From Candidatus Methanogaster sp. (GTDB lineage: Archaea > Halobacteriota > Methanosarcinia > Methanosarcinales > Methanogasteraceae): 64,000 bases of DNA. Both the position numbers and the translations under genes were made by a program. Positions 28,277 through 37,926 of the stretch are shown here, one piece after another; the stretch's first letter is position 1; each line of letters begins with the position of its first letter. The notes below the pieces were generated by a model that did not search any database, had not been told where the DNA came from, and saw only the letters and a program-made list of their open reading frames with translations. The stretch is taken from positions 1-64,000 of the forward strand of contig PQXF01000003.1 of the NCBI GenBank assembly GCA_003194445.1, written 5' to 3'.

Positions 28277-29199
28277 TGCTTGAACCAATCATGTATGAGG
28301 GCGGCGTCTTCAAACATAACCTTGTCATCGAACTCATAGAGGATCTTGGCGGATACGTCCTCCAGACCAATTACATGCAGACCGAGGTCATGATCCAGAT
28401 GCTCTGCCCGCATGAAGACATATCCATGCTCGAAGATCTGGCAAAGGAACTCCGCGCCAAGATCACAAGAGCGCCGCTTACTGGCACCGACATCATCGTG
28501 ATCGCGCCGACACTGGCGTACCACCACCTTCCGCACCATGCGTGCGATGTGGCAGAGTATATGCGCAGGTTTGGAGCAAATACAACGTTAATCGGGCTTG
28601 CAAGAGGTGTCGGGCGTCGGATTGCACAGATATCTGCAAAAGAACGTGCACTGGCTAATGAACACGATATTGCAGTCTTTGCGCTCGGAAACTTCGAAGA
28701 CTGCCTGATAAACAAGAAGTACGTCCTCTACAAGGATCTCGACGTGCCATGCATCATCACAGGTACGCCAGAACTTCCGGAGCCACCAATGTATGCGAAA
28801 GACTATGTCGGGCATCTCGGAAGAATCGCGCACCGGCTGAAACTCGAAGGCGAACTTGACGCTCTTGACCGGCTGGTCGAGACTGTTGGCAAAACCCTTG
28901 ATGAGCAGCGGATAGATATATCAAAGGATCCATTGACCACCCAGCCGGCACGCATCATGAAGGAGATCAAGGAACAGATACCGGAAATCAATAAATCCCT
29001 ATCTCCAGCCCCTATCACGCTGCAACTCATGGGTGCCCGCGTAAAACTGTCCTATCCACAGCATAAGGAAGCGATCGAGAATGTAACATTCGAGGAAGGT
29101 GCAACCCTCCGCGAGATTGCAAAGGTGCTGCCGTCAGGGGTGCGAGATTATATGTTAATAAGAATATTACCAAAATCGGTGACCGGTTTCGTTATTTAG
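28276..29199 (+). CDS. mmp7: Methanogenesis marker protein 7
   Basis: A 307-residue protein matching marker 7: MLEPIMYEGGVFKHNLVIEL, APTLAYHHLPHHACDVAEY, ALGNFEDCLINKKYVLYKDL. It is a reported component of the methyl-coenzyme M reductase activation complex. Conserved Cys and His residues could bind metal or clusters. It ends a tightly coupled block of four marker genes. Markers 3 and 6 and mcr genes, often nearby in methanogens, are not in this window. Confidence 0.93.
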   Translation: MLEPIMYEGGVFKHNLVIELIEDLGGYVLQTNYMQTEVMIQMLCPHEDISMLEDLAKELRAKITRAPLTGTDIIVIAPTLAYHHLPHHACDVAEYMRRFGANTTLIGLARGVGRRIAQISAKERALANEHDIAVFALGNFEDCLINKKYVLYKDLDVPCIITGTPELPEPPMYAKDYVGHLGRIAHRLKLEGELDALDRLVETVGKTLDEQRIDISKDPLTTQPARIMKEIKEQIPEINKSLSPAPITLQLMGARVKLSYPQHKEAIENVTFEEGATLREIAKVLPSGVRDYMLIRILPKSVTGFVI

Positions 29200-29226
29200 A
29201 CGTTAGGATAGGAGTCGGAGGCACGA

Positions 29227-29700
29227 ATGGACATCGAGAAGATCCAGCGGATCATGCGGATGAATCCTGATGAGGCGACTGAGGAACTGCTTGATAGCGT
29301 TGAGAAGTACTACGGCGAGATACCATACATCCTGCAGTTTATGAAGGAGACGCCGGAACTGCTGGTTCCAAAGATTCTCTATGACAGCGCGATCATACGA
29401 GAGTTCAAACGTCTCGACCCGAAGACGGTTGAACTGATCTCAATAGGCGTATCTGCCGCGATCAGGTGCGACCACTGCCTGAGAGTGCATGTCCGCATCG
29501 CAGAGAAACTCGGGTTGTCGAAGGAAGAGATCTTCGATGCGATCCTGATCGCTGGCACGCTCTCGAACGCGACCGTGCTCGCTTATGCCACGCGGGTGCT
29601 GGACTCGGAGACTGGAACCGAGCGCGGGTCCGGGTCCGGCTGCGCGCTCTGCGATGTTGGGTGTGGTGACCGCGACGGCGATGAGGAATCTGGGAAGTGA
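29227..29700 (+). CDS. Carboxymuconolactone decarboxylase family (AhpD-like) protein
   Basis: A 157-residue protein with the CMD/AhpD core: AAIRCDHCLRVHVRIAEKLG (CxxC then His), followed by EEIFDAILIAGTLSNATVLA. In AhpD this CxxCxxxH set is a redox-active disulfide with peroxidase activity. The C-terminus is odd: Gly/Ser-rich with three more Cys residues (GSGCALCDVGCGDRDG), which could bind a metal. It follows mmp7 by 27 bases, so it is probably co-transcribed. A role in redox protection or maturation of the reductase is an inference from position. Confidence 0.85.
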   Translation: MDIEKIQRIMRMNPDEATEELLDSVEKYYGEIPYILQFMKETPELLVPKILYDSAIIREFKRLDPKTVELISIGVSAAIRCDHCLRVHVRIAEKLGLSKEEIFDAILIAGTLSNATVLAYATRVLDSETGTERGSGSGCALCDVGCGDRDGDEESGK

Positions 29701-29963
29701 GAACGCTTCATAGCCATCGTTCGCGTACAAGCTGTAACGACTCCGTCATTACTCCGGTGTATTGACCGATCTCCTGATTACGATTCTCAGGTTTTCTGGC
29801 AAGAAAAATAACCGCAGAGAACGGATGGTGCAGAGCTTTTTTTGTTATCTTCTATAATAATTACTTTTAAGGTTAATAATATTTCACCTAAAAGTAAATC
29901 AGAAATTTTGGAATGTGCGCGTGTGCGTACATGTTCTGAAGTTTGAAGGAATTGGGTTTTGTC

Positions 29964-30509
29964 TCATTTTTGTTTTCGTTTGGAAAAATGCGGATTGTGT
30001 TCCAAAATTTTCTTCACGGTCCATCTGGCAAGGTCGCCGGTTACTTCTTGGCAGGCAGGACGTGCACGCGATAGACTCATAAATTCTTGCATAGCTTCCG
30101 GATTGGTGAATCTGTAGGATTTTCCCAAGAGATGGAACTGAACCTCCTGACAGGTTATGTGACCGTATTTCTCCTGCATCTTTTTACCCACCTCAGCAAC
30201 CACACTGGTGACGTTGAGCATCTTCATCATGTCCTCGGGTTCCCCCTTTGTAAGGTCGAAACTATAGCTTATTGCCATAGCGGCACCAGCCATGGCACCA
30301 CATGTTCCAACAGCCATATTGCCAGTTCCACCGACAAAACCCATGGCAGCTTTCCAAACGTCATTAACCACAGGATCGTCTTCGTAGCCCAGAGTGTCCA
30401 TAACCGCAGCAAAAACACCAGGGGCACAGGCATACCGCATCAAATAATCAGACCCACGATTGTAGGCCTCATCCAAAACTTCTATATCTATTTCTGATTT
30501 TTCCGTCAT
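29964..30509 (-). CDS. C_GCAxxG_C_C family protein
   Basis: A 181-residue protein with the Cys-spaced core of this putative redox family: ACAPGVFAAVMDTLG in place of C-x(4)-GCA..., GTCGAMAGAAMAISYSFD, then ITCQEVQFHLLG and ARPACQEVTGDLARW. The usual first motif has lost one Cys. The family often partners with thioredoxin-like or iron-sulfur genes and has no settled function. The ATG at 30509 is chosen because a perfect AGGAGG lies eight bases upstream; a TTG one codon earlier is not needed. Single gene, convergent with the marker operon. Confidence 0.85.
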   Translation of the reverse strand: MTEKSEIDIEVLDEAYNRGSDYLMRYACAPGVFAAVMDTLGYEDDPVVNDVWKAAMGFVGGTGNMAVGTCGAMAGAAMAISYSFDLTKGEPEDMMKMLNVTSVVAEVGKKMQEKYGHITCQEVQFHLLGKSYRFTNPEAMQEFMSLSRARPACQEVTGDLARWTVKKILEHNPHFSKRKQK

Positions 30510-30719
30510 CAAGTGACCCTCCTAATGAGTTTTCTCTTTTAGCATTAAAAATTTTTCCGTAACAGAGTTCCCGCGTGCGCTCATTTGAATTTCCCTCCAT
30601 CTTTCTTTCTATCGAGTTTATTATTTATATATACGTATGTTTCACAATTGAAGTTAACCACTTTTAGATTTTATTTTTCTCCGCAAACTCTCGCGTCCTC
30701 CGCTGTTGAATTCCCTGCT

Positions 30720-31844
30720 TTAATCCCCGTGATATGCTCTGTTCAGCAGGAACTTCACTGATTTTGATCCGCGGTCTCGAAGCAGGTGATCCGCGAGCAC
30801 GATAGCAACCATAGCCTCAGCAACGGGAACCATCCTGGGCGGGATCGTTGGATCGTGCCGCCCCTGTATCGTGATCGTGGTCTCGCTCATCGTTCTGATA
30901 TCCGCGGTCTTCTGAGGACTTGCGATGGACGGCGTCGGTTTCACTGCGATCCTGCACACGATCGGCGCGCCTGTTGAGAGCCCTCCGAGAATGCCGCCAG
31001 CGTTATTCGTCTCCGGAACTACGGTTCCATCCGATACCAGAAACGCATCGTTCATCTCGCTGCCCCGCATGGTGGCGCACCCAAAACCTGCCCCGATCTC
31101 AACGCCTTTCACTGCGCCGATGCTCATTAACGCCTTCGCAAGGTCACCATCCAGCTTGTCAAAGACCGGCTCTCCGACGCCAGCAGGCACACCTGTTGCC
31201 ATGATCTCGACGATGCCGCCGATGCTGTCTTTCTGTTCACGCACCTCTCCGATCAGCTCGACCATCCGCGCCGCGGCATCCGGGTCAGCGCACCTAACCG
31301 GCGTCTCTTCGATCCGTTCTCTGATCTCTGGCGGCGTCATCTCACATTCACAGGCTCTGATGCCGCCGAGTTCTATGACGTGCGCAACCACATCGATGCC
31401 TGCCTCTGCAAGCATCTTCTTTGCGACGGCTCCTGCGGCAACTCTTCCCACGGTCTCCCGCGCTGATGCACGCCCGCCGCCGCGGTAGTCCCTGATCCCG
31501 TACTTGACCTCGTACGGGTAATCCGCGTGCCCGGGGCGCGGCGTGTCTTTGAGTCTCTCATAAGGCGATGAATCGACGTTCCGGTTCCAGACGATCATCG
31601 ATATCGGCGTTCCGGTCGTCATTCCCTCGAATACGCCTGAAAGAATCTCGACAGCGTCCTCTTCCTTGCGAGGAGTTGAGATATCGCTCTGCCCGGGGCG
31701 GCGGCGGTCGAGTTCCTTCTGGATGTCTGCTTCAGAGAGAGGAATCTTTGATGGGCAGCCATCGACGACGACGCCGATTGCGGGTCCATGACTCTCGCCC
31801 CACGTTGTTACGCGGAATACTGTTCCGAATGTGTTTCCTGACAT
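30720..31844 (-). CDS. aroC: Chorismate synthase
   Basis: A 374-residue enzyme that converts EPSP to chorismate with reduced FMN, the last step of the shikimate pathway. Signatures: [78 protein letters not shown] and [16 protein letters not shown]. Length and all motifs are normal. The start [16 protein letters not shown] is standard. It stands alone with an AT-rich region upstream. Confidence 0.96.
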   Translation of the reverse strand: MSGNTFGTVFRVTTWGESHGPAIGVVVDGCPSKIPLSEADIQKELDRRRPGQSDISTPRKEEDAVEILSGVFEGMTTGTPISMIVWNRNVDSSPYERLKDTPRPGHADYPYEVKYGIRDYRGGGRASARETVGRVAAGAVAKKMLAEAGIDVVAHVIELGGIRACECEMTPPEIRERIEETPVRCADPDAAARMVELIGEVREQKDSIGGIVEIMATGVPAGVGEPVFDKLDGDLAKALMSIGAVKGVEIGAGFGCATMRGSEMNDAFLVSDGTVVPETNNAGGILGGLSTGAPIVCRIAVKPTPSIASPQKTADIRTMSETTITIQGRHDPTIPPRMVPVAEAMVAIVLADHLLRDRGSKSVKFLLNRAYHGD

Positions 31845-31986
31845 TTATTAGATCTCACCAGTTACAAATCGCGCTCTAATTACGTAACTTTTTATCTAAT
31901 TTGGCTGTTATTGAACCTATTAACTTATTATAAGTAGCATCATCTATATGAATTTGCATAATTTGATTTGCCACTTAAAAAAAGAT

Positions 31987-32163
31987 TTATTTTGTCCCAT
32001 CGGGGGGAAAAGAAACCCCATGAGGTACACAAATGGGGTACTTCTCGATTACTTCTCCTAATTCATCAAAAAAGCATTCATCACAATAAACGCCTTCTTC
32101 AACATTATGTTTGCCCGTTAAGAATTCTTGTATTGTGATTCCACATCTGTTGCATTTATTCAT
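31987..32163 (-). CDS. Small zinc-ribbon-like protein, 58 residues
   Basis: Read by hand on the minus strand: MNKCNRCGITIQEFLTG at the start, then VYCDECFFDELGEVI and a short tail ending PPDGTK. Two CxxC pairs 25 residues apart are typical of a small zinc ribbon. GAGGAAT just upstream of the ATG is a good ribosome site, which argues that it is real despite its size. No neighbour in an operon. Function unknown; such proteins often bind RNA or other proteins. Confidence 0.65.
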   Translation of the reverse strand: MNKCNRCGITIQEFLTGKHNVEEGVYCDECFFDELGEVIEKYPICVPHGVSFPPDGTK

Positions 32164-32637
32164 AATTCCTCTGATCGCATGACCTTTGGTGTTCAGCGAT
32201 TTGGTCTCTCTTACTTATATCATTCCTTTTTACTGGGATTCAACAATAAACAATCTTTATGCGTACTATATAAACTTTTCGGGGTAGTTTCAGGTGGAGA
32301 TTAAAAACCGAAACAGAGATGGAGTCTATACCCCCCATAAAACCCTTCCGCACACGCGACCACCCCGACCCCCAACACATGCGAAATCATCATACCAGTC
32401 CCCGAAGTCACCATACCCCGTACACTTGAGTACCGCGCTTGTACATCGCGGTTTCATGCTGTTCATTTCACCGTGTGCTTCATCAAGTTCGCCGTGGCAA
32501 GTCAACAGCGATACCGACATAATAGATAGACCACACCGCCTCCTGCGCTGTGGTCAATGCCGTCGTAATACTTAAATCTGACCGAACCCTGTGTGCATAA
32601 ACCTAATCCATCTCTGCTGCCGCGCCTCGCACCCAAT
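32164..32637. other. Intergenic region, ~470 bases
   Basis: Frames of 60-90 codons are open on both strands at 32294-32575, but they are rich in His/Pro/Arg or Gly/Cys and have no ribosome site. No RNA gene recognised. Confidence 0.35.
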
Positions 32638-33165
32638 TCAATAATACTCGATCCCCTTCGCAGTAAGTTCCCGCCGTTTCTTCTCCATGAAACCATAGAC
32701 AACAGAGTGCGGCGCACCATCGATCAGCATATCGACTGCGGTCTTTGCGACATGCACCTGCTCAGGATACCCGATGATCGCCACGGTCTTTCCGTAGACT
32801 GAGAGGTCGACATGGGTTATACTCTCAATTAGCGTCCTTGTCTTCCCGCCGCTGCCGATGATCCTGCCTCTGACGCGTGTCAGCGTCTTTTGTGTGTTCG
32901 CGGGTATATTGACCACATCATAGATGAGAAGCTCGTCACCGAAGAGTTTGACAGCCCGCTCAGGGCTGAAACCCCGCCCGATCGCCGAGATGACCTCAAC
33001 CGCCCGCATACCCTGTAATGGGTCCTCTGGTGAGAGAAGCTGCACATTGCCGGATTCGCTGTCGATATCCAGCGTTGCGGTCGAGAGTTCCTCGAGCGCT
33101 TTTTTGGTGACGCCTTTCGGCCCGATCACTGCGCCAATTCGATCCTGTGGGATTTTAACGTACAT
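32638..33165 (-). CDS. KH-domain RNA-binding protein (Pno1/Dim2-like)
   Basis: A 175-residue protein with two KH-type domains: [21 protein letters not shown] (GxxG as GPKG) and [18 protein letters not shown] (GSGG), with the [13 protein letters not shown] segment between, as in archaeal relatives of eukaryotic Pno1/Dim2, a small-subunit rRNA maturation factor. The ATG at 33165 (MYVKIPQD) fits the family start; an in-frame ATG at 33195 lies deep inside uL13. It overlaps uL13 by 11 bases, so translation is coupled. Confidence 0.88.
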   Translation of the reverse strand: MYVKIPQDRIGAVIGPKGVTKKALEELSTATLDIDSESGNVQLLSPEDPLQGMRAVEVISAIGRGFSPERAVKLFGDELLIYDVVNIPANTQKTLTRVRGRIIGSGGKTRTLIESITHVDLSVYGKTVAIIGYPEQVHVAKTAVDMLIDGAPHSVVYGFMEKKRRELTAKGIEYY

Positions 33166-33583
33166 TAGCACCCAGTTTCGTGCTAACTTCGCCAAGTTTG
33201 ATGTATTTAATCGTCCCTAGCCTCGTTATACTCGCTTCAGGTATCGTACCCGCGTCCGATCCTGCAAGTTCTGCAGGAGTGCCCACATACACGCGCAGTC
33301 TCGACAGTGCGTCGCGTCCACGCATCCGTTTGTGCGGGAGCATGCCGCGGATTGTCCGTTTCATGATCTGATCCGGTCTCGTCGGGAAGTATGGTCCGCT
33401 TTCTGTTGATCCCCTGTCCACCTGCTCCTTATATTCTCTGTGCGTGGTGATCTTGCTCCCGGACACCACAGCGCGTTCGGCATTGGTGATCGCAATGGTC
33501 TCGCCGCTTAACAGTCTTGAGGCGACGACGCTTGCGAGCCTGCCAAGAATCAATCCATCTGCATCGATAATTACTGTATTCAT
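33155..33583 (-). CDS. rpl13: Ribosomal protein uL13
   Basis: A 142-residue large-subunit protein: [20 protein letters not shown], then [17 protein letters not shown], both hallmarks of archaeal uL13. It follows eL18 by four bases. In most Euryarchaeota uS9 and RNA polymerase subunits N and K come next; here a KH protein takes that place. Confidence 0.95.
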   Translation of the reverse strand: MNTVIIDADGLILGRLASVVASRLLSGETIAITNAERAVVSGSKITTHREYKEQVDRGSTESGPYFPTRPDQIMKRTIRGMLPHKRMRGRDALSRLRVYVGTPAELAGSDAGTIPEASITRLGTIKYIKLGEVSTKLGANVR

Positions 33584-33587
33584 GAAA

Positions 33588-33956
33588 TCACCTGATTATC
33601 CGCACATTTGATCCATTGGGCGCTCTTGCCGCCAGTTCCTCGATCGCGAGGCATTCCCCGCCAGCATCTGTGATCTTCGACCGTGCGCCATCGCTGAAAT
33701 CGAAAGCACCCACGACCACCTGATGGTCTAACTCGCCTGCGCCAAGCACCTTGCCGTGTACAACGATAGTCTCACCGTCCGCAGTATGCCTGTTGATGTG
33801 GCTCACATTTACTGTCGCATAACCTCTCTTCGGACCTTGCATGCGCTTTGCGATCTCTCGCCATATCGGAGCGTCGTTCTCGCGTGATATGGATTTAAGA
33901 TCCTCTATCAGGGATATGATCCGCGGATTTGTCTTTTTATATTGTGTTTTGCTCAT
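33588..33956 (-). CDS. rpl18e: Ribosomal protein eL18
   Basis: A 122-residue archaeal/eukaryotic-type large-subunit protein: [20 protein letters not shown] at the start, then [14 protein letters not shown] and [21 protein letters not shown] precedes the ATG. First gene of the eL18-uL13-KH operon. RpoD, often upstream in methanogens, is absent; the 500 bases upstream hold no ribosomal or polymerase gene. Confidence 0.95.
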   Translation of the reverse strand: MSKTQYKKTNPRIISLIEDLKSISRENDAPIWREIAKRMQGPKRGYATVNVSHINRHTADGETIVVHGKVLGAGELDHQVVVGAFDFSDGARSKITDAGGECLAIEELAARAPNGSNVRIIR

Positions 33957-34458
33957 TCGCTTCCTCCAAGACTCACATAGAATTCATGTTCGAACCGTTA
34001 TGCCGGTTCATGCGCCGTTGGAATGTGATCATCTGTTATCGTCTGTAGAAAAAGTTTGCGGATGGTCCGGGTTGTTATGCGTTATGTGAAGAATCATGGA
34101 ATGTCCGCGACCGTCCGCAAGAGACTTTTATAATACTCTCTGGTAGCCCATCATTCCAACAGGTGCATACATTATGAAAGATTTAACATATATATAAGAG
34201 TTATATTAGTATACATAGTAAATATAAATATATGAATTAATAAGTCACGCTTGAGATAATCACAACCAAGAAATTCATGATGCTTTTTGATATTATCACT
34301 CTGACGCCTGATGAATTTGAGAATGAGGAATCGCCTGTCGCTAAATACGCCAAAAATGGACGCTGATGTACCGAGTGTAAAAACAAGTAGATCGCCCAGT
34401 ATGGCAAATTATCGCATGGTGACACTACCTTAATTTCACGCGAAGACAAGACATAATC
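33957..34458. other. Intergenic region, ~500 bases
   Basis: AT-rich around 34170-34240. A short frame open at 34244-34366 reads FDIITLTPDEFENEESPVAK and resembles the tail of a MNT-type nucleotidyltransferase, so it may be a decayed toxin-antitoxin fragment; weak. ACATATATATAAG near 34187 may be a promoter box. Confidence 0.3.
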
Positions 34459-37050
34459 ATGCAACCCGATCGATTCACATTAAAAGCACAGGAAGCGCTG
34501 CAGACCGCTCATGGAATCGCGACTGAGTATGATCATCAATATATCGATTGCGAGCACCTCCTGCTTGCGCTCTTGCGAGATGAGGGAGGTCTTGCTCCGA
34601 GAATCCTTGCGAAGGTGGATATATCGCCGGAATTACTGAGGGGGCAACTTGAGCAACATCTCTCAGAACAGCCGCAGGTGACCGGCATAACCGAGATCCA
34701 CATCACAGAGCGGTTCAACAGCGCGCTCATCGCTGCGGAAAAGGCTGCAAAGAAACTGAAAGATGAGTACGTAAGCGTTGAACACCTCTTGATCGCGTTG
34801 ATCGAATCTGATGGCGTATGTGGGAGAATCCTTGCGGAATCCGGCGCAACACACGACAGATTGCTCGAGGCTCTCAAAGAGGTTCGAGGAAGCCACAGGG
34901 TAACCTCACAATCACCGGAATCGACCTACGAGGCGCTCCAGCAGTACGGAATCGACCTAACATCATCAGCAAGGGAGGGAAAACTCGATCCGGTTATTGG
35001 AAGGGATGATGAGATCAGACGGACGATCGAGATCCTCTCAAGGCGGCGAAAGAACAATCCGGTCTTGATCGGGGAGGCAGGGGTTGGAAAGACCGCGATC
35101 GTGGAGGGGCTCTCCCAGAGGATCGCAAATCAGGATGTTCCAGAGGGACTTAAGGAGAAGAGCATCATTGCGCTTGACATGGGTTCGCTTCTGGCTGGCG
35201 CAAAGTTCAGGGGCGAGTTTGAGGAGCGGCTGAAAGCTGTTCTGAAGGAGGTTGCGGATTCCAAGGGCGCGGTCATCCTCTTCATCGATGAACTGCACAC
35301 CGTTGTAGGTGCCGGCGCTACCGAGGGCTCGATGGATGCGAGCAACCTGATGAAGCCGATGCTTGCAAGAGGAGAACTCCACTGCATAGGAGCAACGACG
35401 TTAAATGAGTACAGGAAATACATCGAGAAGGATGCTGCGCTTGAACGAAGGTTTCAGCAGGTGCTTGTGGAGGAGCCGGATGTTGCGGACACAATCTCAA
35501 TTTTGAGGGGGCTTAAGGAGCGCTACGAGGTTCACCACGGCGTCAGGATCAAGGATGCTGCGCTCGTAACTGCTGCGGTGCTGAGCCACAGGTACATTTC
35601 AGACCGATTCCTCCCTGACAAGGCCATCGATCTCGTGGATGAGGCCGCAGCGCGGATCAGGACAGAGATCGACAGCATGCCAACCGAACTGGATGAGATC
35701 CGGCGCAGGATCATGCAGCTTGAGATCGAACGCGAGGCTCTTAAGAAGGAGAGCGACGCGGCGTCGAAAGAACGGCTTGAGACTCTGGAGCGGGAACTTG
35801 CAGACCTTAAGGCCGATTCAGACAGCATGAATGCGCAGTGGCAGTCAGAGAAGGATGCGATCTCGAAGATGCGGGAGGTCAAGCGGGAGATCGAGGATGT
35901 GAATGTCCAGATCGAGCTTGCCGAGCGGGAGTATGACCTGAACCGGCTTGCGGAACTGAAGCACGGGAAGCTCCCCGCACTTGAACAGCAACTCGCTGAA
36001 GAAGAGGGGGGGCTGAAGGCGAAGCAGACCGCATCAACGCTCCTGAAAGAAGAGGTGGACGAGGATGACATTGCAGAGATCGTGAGCAGATGGACGCATA
36101 TTCCTGTTAGCAAGATGATGCAGGGAGAGCGGGAGAAACTCCTTGATCTTCCGGATGAACTGCACCAGAGGGTTGTCGGGCAGGACGAGGCTGTACAGGC
36201 GGTATCAGATGCAATCCTGCGGGCTCGTGCAGGGATTTCGGATCCTAACCGCCCGATCGGGAGTTTCATATTCTTAGGTCCGACTGGTGTTGGGAAGACC
36301 GAACTCTGCAAGGCGCTTTCCGAGTCGCTCTTTGATTCGGAGAATAATCTGATCAGGATCGACATGTCCGAGTACATGGAGAAGCACACCGTAGCCCGGC
36401 TGATCGGCGCACCTCCCGGGTATGTTGGGTATGATGAGGGCGGGCAACTTACAGAGGCGGTTCGCAGGAAGCCTTACTCGGTCATCCTGTTTGACGAGAT
36501 CGAGAAGGCTCATTGTGATGTCTTCAATATCCTCCTGCAGATTCTTGATGATGGCAGGCTCACTGATTCGCACGGGCGGACTGTGGATTTCAAGAACACA
36601 GTTCTAATTATGACCTCAAATATCGGGAGCGATCGTATCTATCAGGATCTCTCGAGCGGTGTCGGCGCGGATTATGAGCAGATACGGGATGTGATCCTAA
36701 AGGATCTGTCCACCTGTTTCAGACCGGAGTTCTTAAACCGGGTCGACGAGACCGTTGTCTTCAGGGCGCTTACAAAGGAGCAGCTTGTCGCGATCGTGGA
36801 CATCCAGATCAGGTATCTGACCAAACGACTGGGGGATCAGAGAATCGAGCTTGTGGTCAGTCCCGAAGCGAAAAAGTATCTCGCGGATGCCGGATACAGC
36901 CCGGTTTACGGGGCGAGACCTTTGAAGCGGGTGATCCAGAAGGAGGTTGAGACTGCACTCGGGCGGCTGATCGTGGCGGGGGATGTCGCGGAGGGCGTGA
37001 AGGTCGTTGTGGACGCGAAGGAGGGGGGGATCGAGATGAGGGTGGAGTGA
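34459..37050 (+). CDS. clpB: ClpB/Hsp104-type disaggregase
   Basis: An 863-residue AAA+ unfoldase that extracts proteins from aggregates. Layout: Clp_N double repeat (residues 1-150), first ATPase with GEAGVGKT near 203 and ILFIDELHT, a coiled-coil middle domain (about 405-525) that distinguishes ClpB from ClpA/C, and a second ATPase with GPTGVGKT near 612 and [11 protein letters not shown], ending in a D2-small domain. Normal length. ClpB is patchy in archaea and is usually explained by transfer from bacteria. No DnaK/DnaJ/GrpE genes are adjacent. No clear ribosome site, so it may be leaderless or have a short leader. Confidence 0.95.
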   Translation: MQPDRFTLKAQEALQTAHGIATEYDHQYIDCEHLLLALLRDEGGLAPRILAKVDISPELLRGQLEQHLSEQPQVTGITEIHITERFNSALIAAEKAAKKLKDEYVSVEHLLIALIESDGVCGRILAESGATHDRLLEALKEVRGSHRVTSQSPESTYEALQQYGIDLTSSAREGKLDPVIGRDDEIRRTIEILSRRRKNNPVLIGEAGVGKTAIVEGLSQRIANQDVPEGLKEKSIIALDMGSLLAGAKFRGEFEERLKAVLKEVADSKGAVILFIDELHTVVGAGATEGSMDASNLMKPMLARGELHCIGATTLNEYRKYIEKDAALERRFQQVLVEEPDVADTISILRGLKERYEVHHGVRIKDAALVTAAVLSHRYISDRFLPDKAIDLVDEAAARIRTEIDSMPTELDEIRRRIMQLEIEREALKKESDAASKERLETLERELADLKADSDSMNAQWQSEKDAISKMREVKREIEDVNVQIELAEREYDLNRLAELKHGKLPALEQQLAEEEGGLKAKQTASTLLKEEVDEDDIAEIVSRWTHIPVSKMMQGEREKLLDLPDELHQRVVGQDEAVQAVSDAILRARAGISDPNRPIGSFIFLGPTGVGKTELCKALSESLFDSENNLIRIDMSEYMEKHTVARLIGAPPGYVGYDEGGQLTEAVRRKPYSVILFDEIEKAHCDVFNILLQILDDGRLTDSHGRTVDFKNTVLIMTSNIGSDRIYQDLSSGVGADYEQIRDVILKDLSTCFRPEFLNRVDETVVFRALTKEQLVAIVDIQIRYLTKRLGDQRIELVVSPEAKKYLADAGYSPVYGARPLKRVIQKEVETALGRLIVAGDVAEGVKVVVDAKEGGIEMRVE

Positions 37051-37085
37051 GGGGGACGCTGAGTATATAAGATCGTGAGATATCG

Positions 37086-37391
37086 ATGAAAGGTAGACAA
37101 CGAGTACCTTCTTGGCTTGAAACGCCACTGCTCTCGAAGATCGATCCGCATATAGAGACGCGAAAGCAAGAACTTCCGTTTGGAGAACTCACATGGGAAG
37201 ATTTCGAGAGATTGTGCCTGCATTTGGTGCGGTTAGGATCTAACGTGGAGCACTGCCAGCTTTATGGTGTATGTGGTCAAAAGCAGAAAGGGATCGACTT
37301 CTATGCTCGGAAAACGTCTGCAGATAAATATAGTGTTATAGTCAAAAACCTTAGGTTTCTAACTTATTCCGCCAATATTAGAGCAGTTTGA
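37086..37391 (+). pseudogene. Truncated Mrr-like nuclease domain (STAND-type remnant)
   Basis: A 101-codon frame with LTWEDFERLCLHLVRL, VEHCQLYGVCGQKQKGIDFY and ARKTSADKYSV. This is the N-terminal PD-(D/E)xK (Mrr-like) nuclease module commonly fused to STAND ATPases or TPRs in defence genes; the expected next Gln/Lys-rich strand (YQCKN-like) is missing and the frame ends soon after. No ATPase follows, so it is a truncated remnant. It starts 35 bases after clpB. Confidence 0.6.
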
Positions 37392-37489
37392 ATCGCGATT
37401 TTCGTAAGCAGAAGCATGATAAATTGAATAACCGTCTATTCATTTGTAAGATTTGTTTCGTTCTTGATTATTTAATTGATTTTAAAAAT

Positions 37490-37778
37490 ATGGAATGGGA
37501 AACGCCTGCTCCGGGTGTACGATACAAAGCGCATACCCATGACAATCATAAGATTCGGCTGTTAGAATTTACAGAGGAATTCGTTGAGGACGATTGGTGC
37601 ACCAAAGGGCATACGGGCTATATCGTAGAAGGCAACCTTCTGATAAACTTTAATGGAAGATTGTCAACCTTTAGAGCGGGAGATTGGGTTATTCATACCA
37701 GAAGGAGAAGAAAACAGACATAAAGGAAAGGTTGCAAAAGGTGAAAAGGTATTAATTATCTTGTTTGAAAATGTATGA
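37490..37778 (+). pseudogene. Small cupin-domain protein with frameshift
   Basis: From ATG 37490 (MEWETPAPGVRYKAHT) the frame encodes a one-domain cupin: KIRLLEFTEEFVEDDWCTKG, HTGYIVEGNLLINFNG, then FRAGD. At about 37685 the frame is lost; one base fewer would continue as LFIPEGEENRHKGKVAKG up to the stop at 37778, the expected second cupin motif. So it carries a one-base insertion or sequencing error near GATTGGG. Function unknown; its end lies near the start of truD. Confidence 0.65.
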
Positions 37779-37926
37779 ACCTGAAACACCACATATCAAA
37801 GTGTATCTGGCTTCGTGCCACCATCACCGCCCGAATCCCTCCGACGGCCGAACTTCGGATATGCTCGAAACGACGAACAAACACCTCTCCGCTTACTCTG
37901 CACACCATGCGGCGGGGCTTTACATC

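Noticed and set aside
32294-32575. Open frames on both strands in the gap before the KH gene
   Set aside because: Low-complexity composition, no ribosome site and no recognised motif.
35532-36389. 285-codon minus-strand frame inside clpB
   Set aside because: Ser/Arg-rich translation typical of the antisense of a GC-rich coding region; clpB is certain.
37765-37926. N-terminal extension of TruD
   Set aside because: The extra 54 residues are His/Ser-rich, overlap the cupin end and have no family support; the ATG at 37927 gives normal length.
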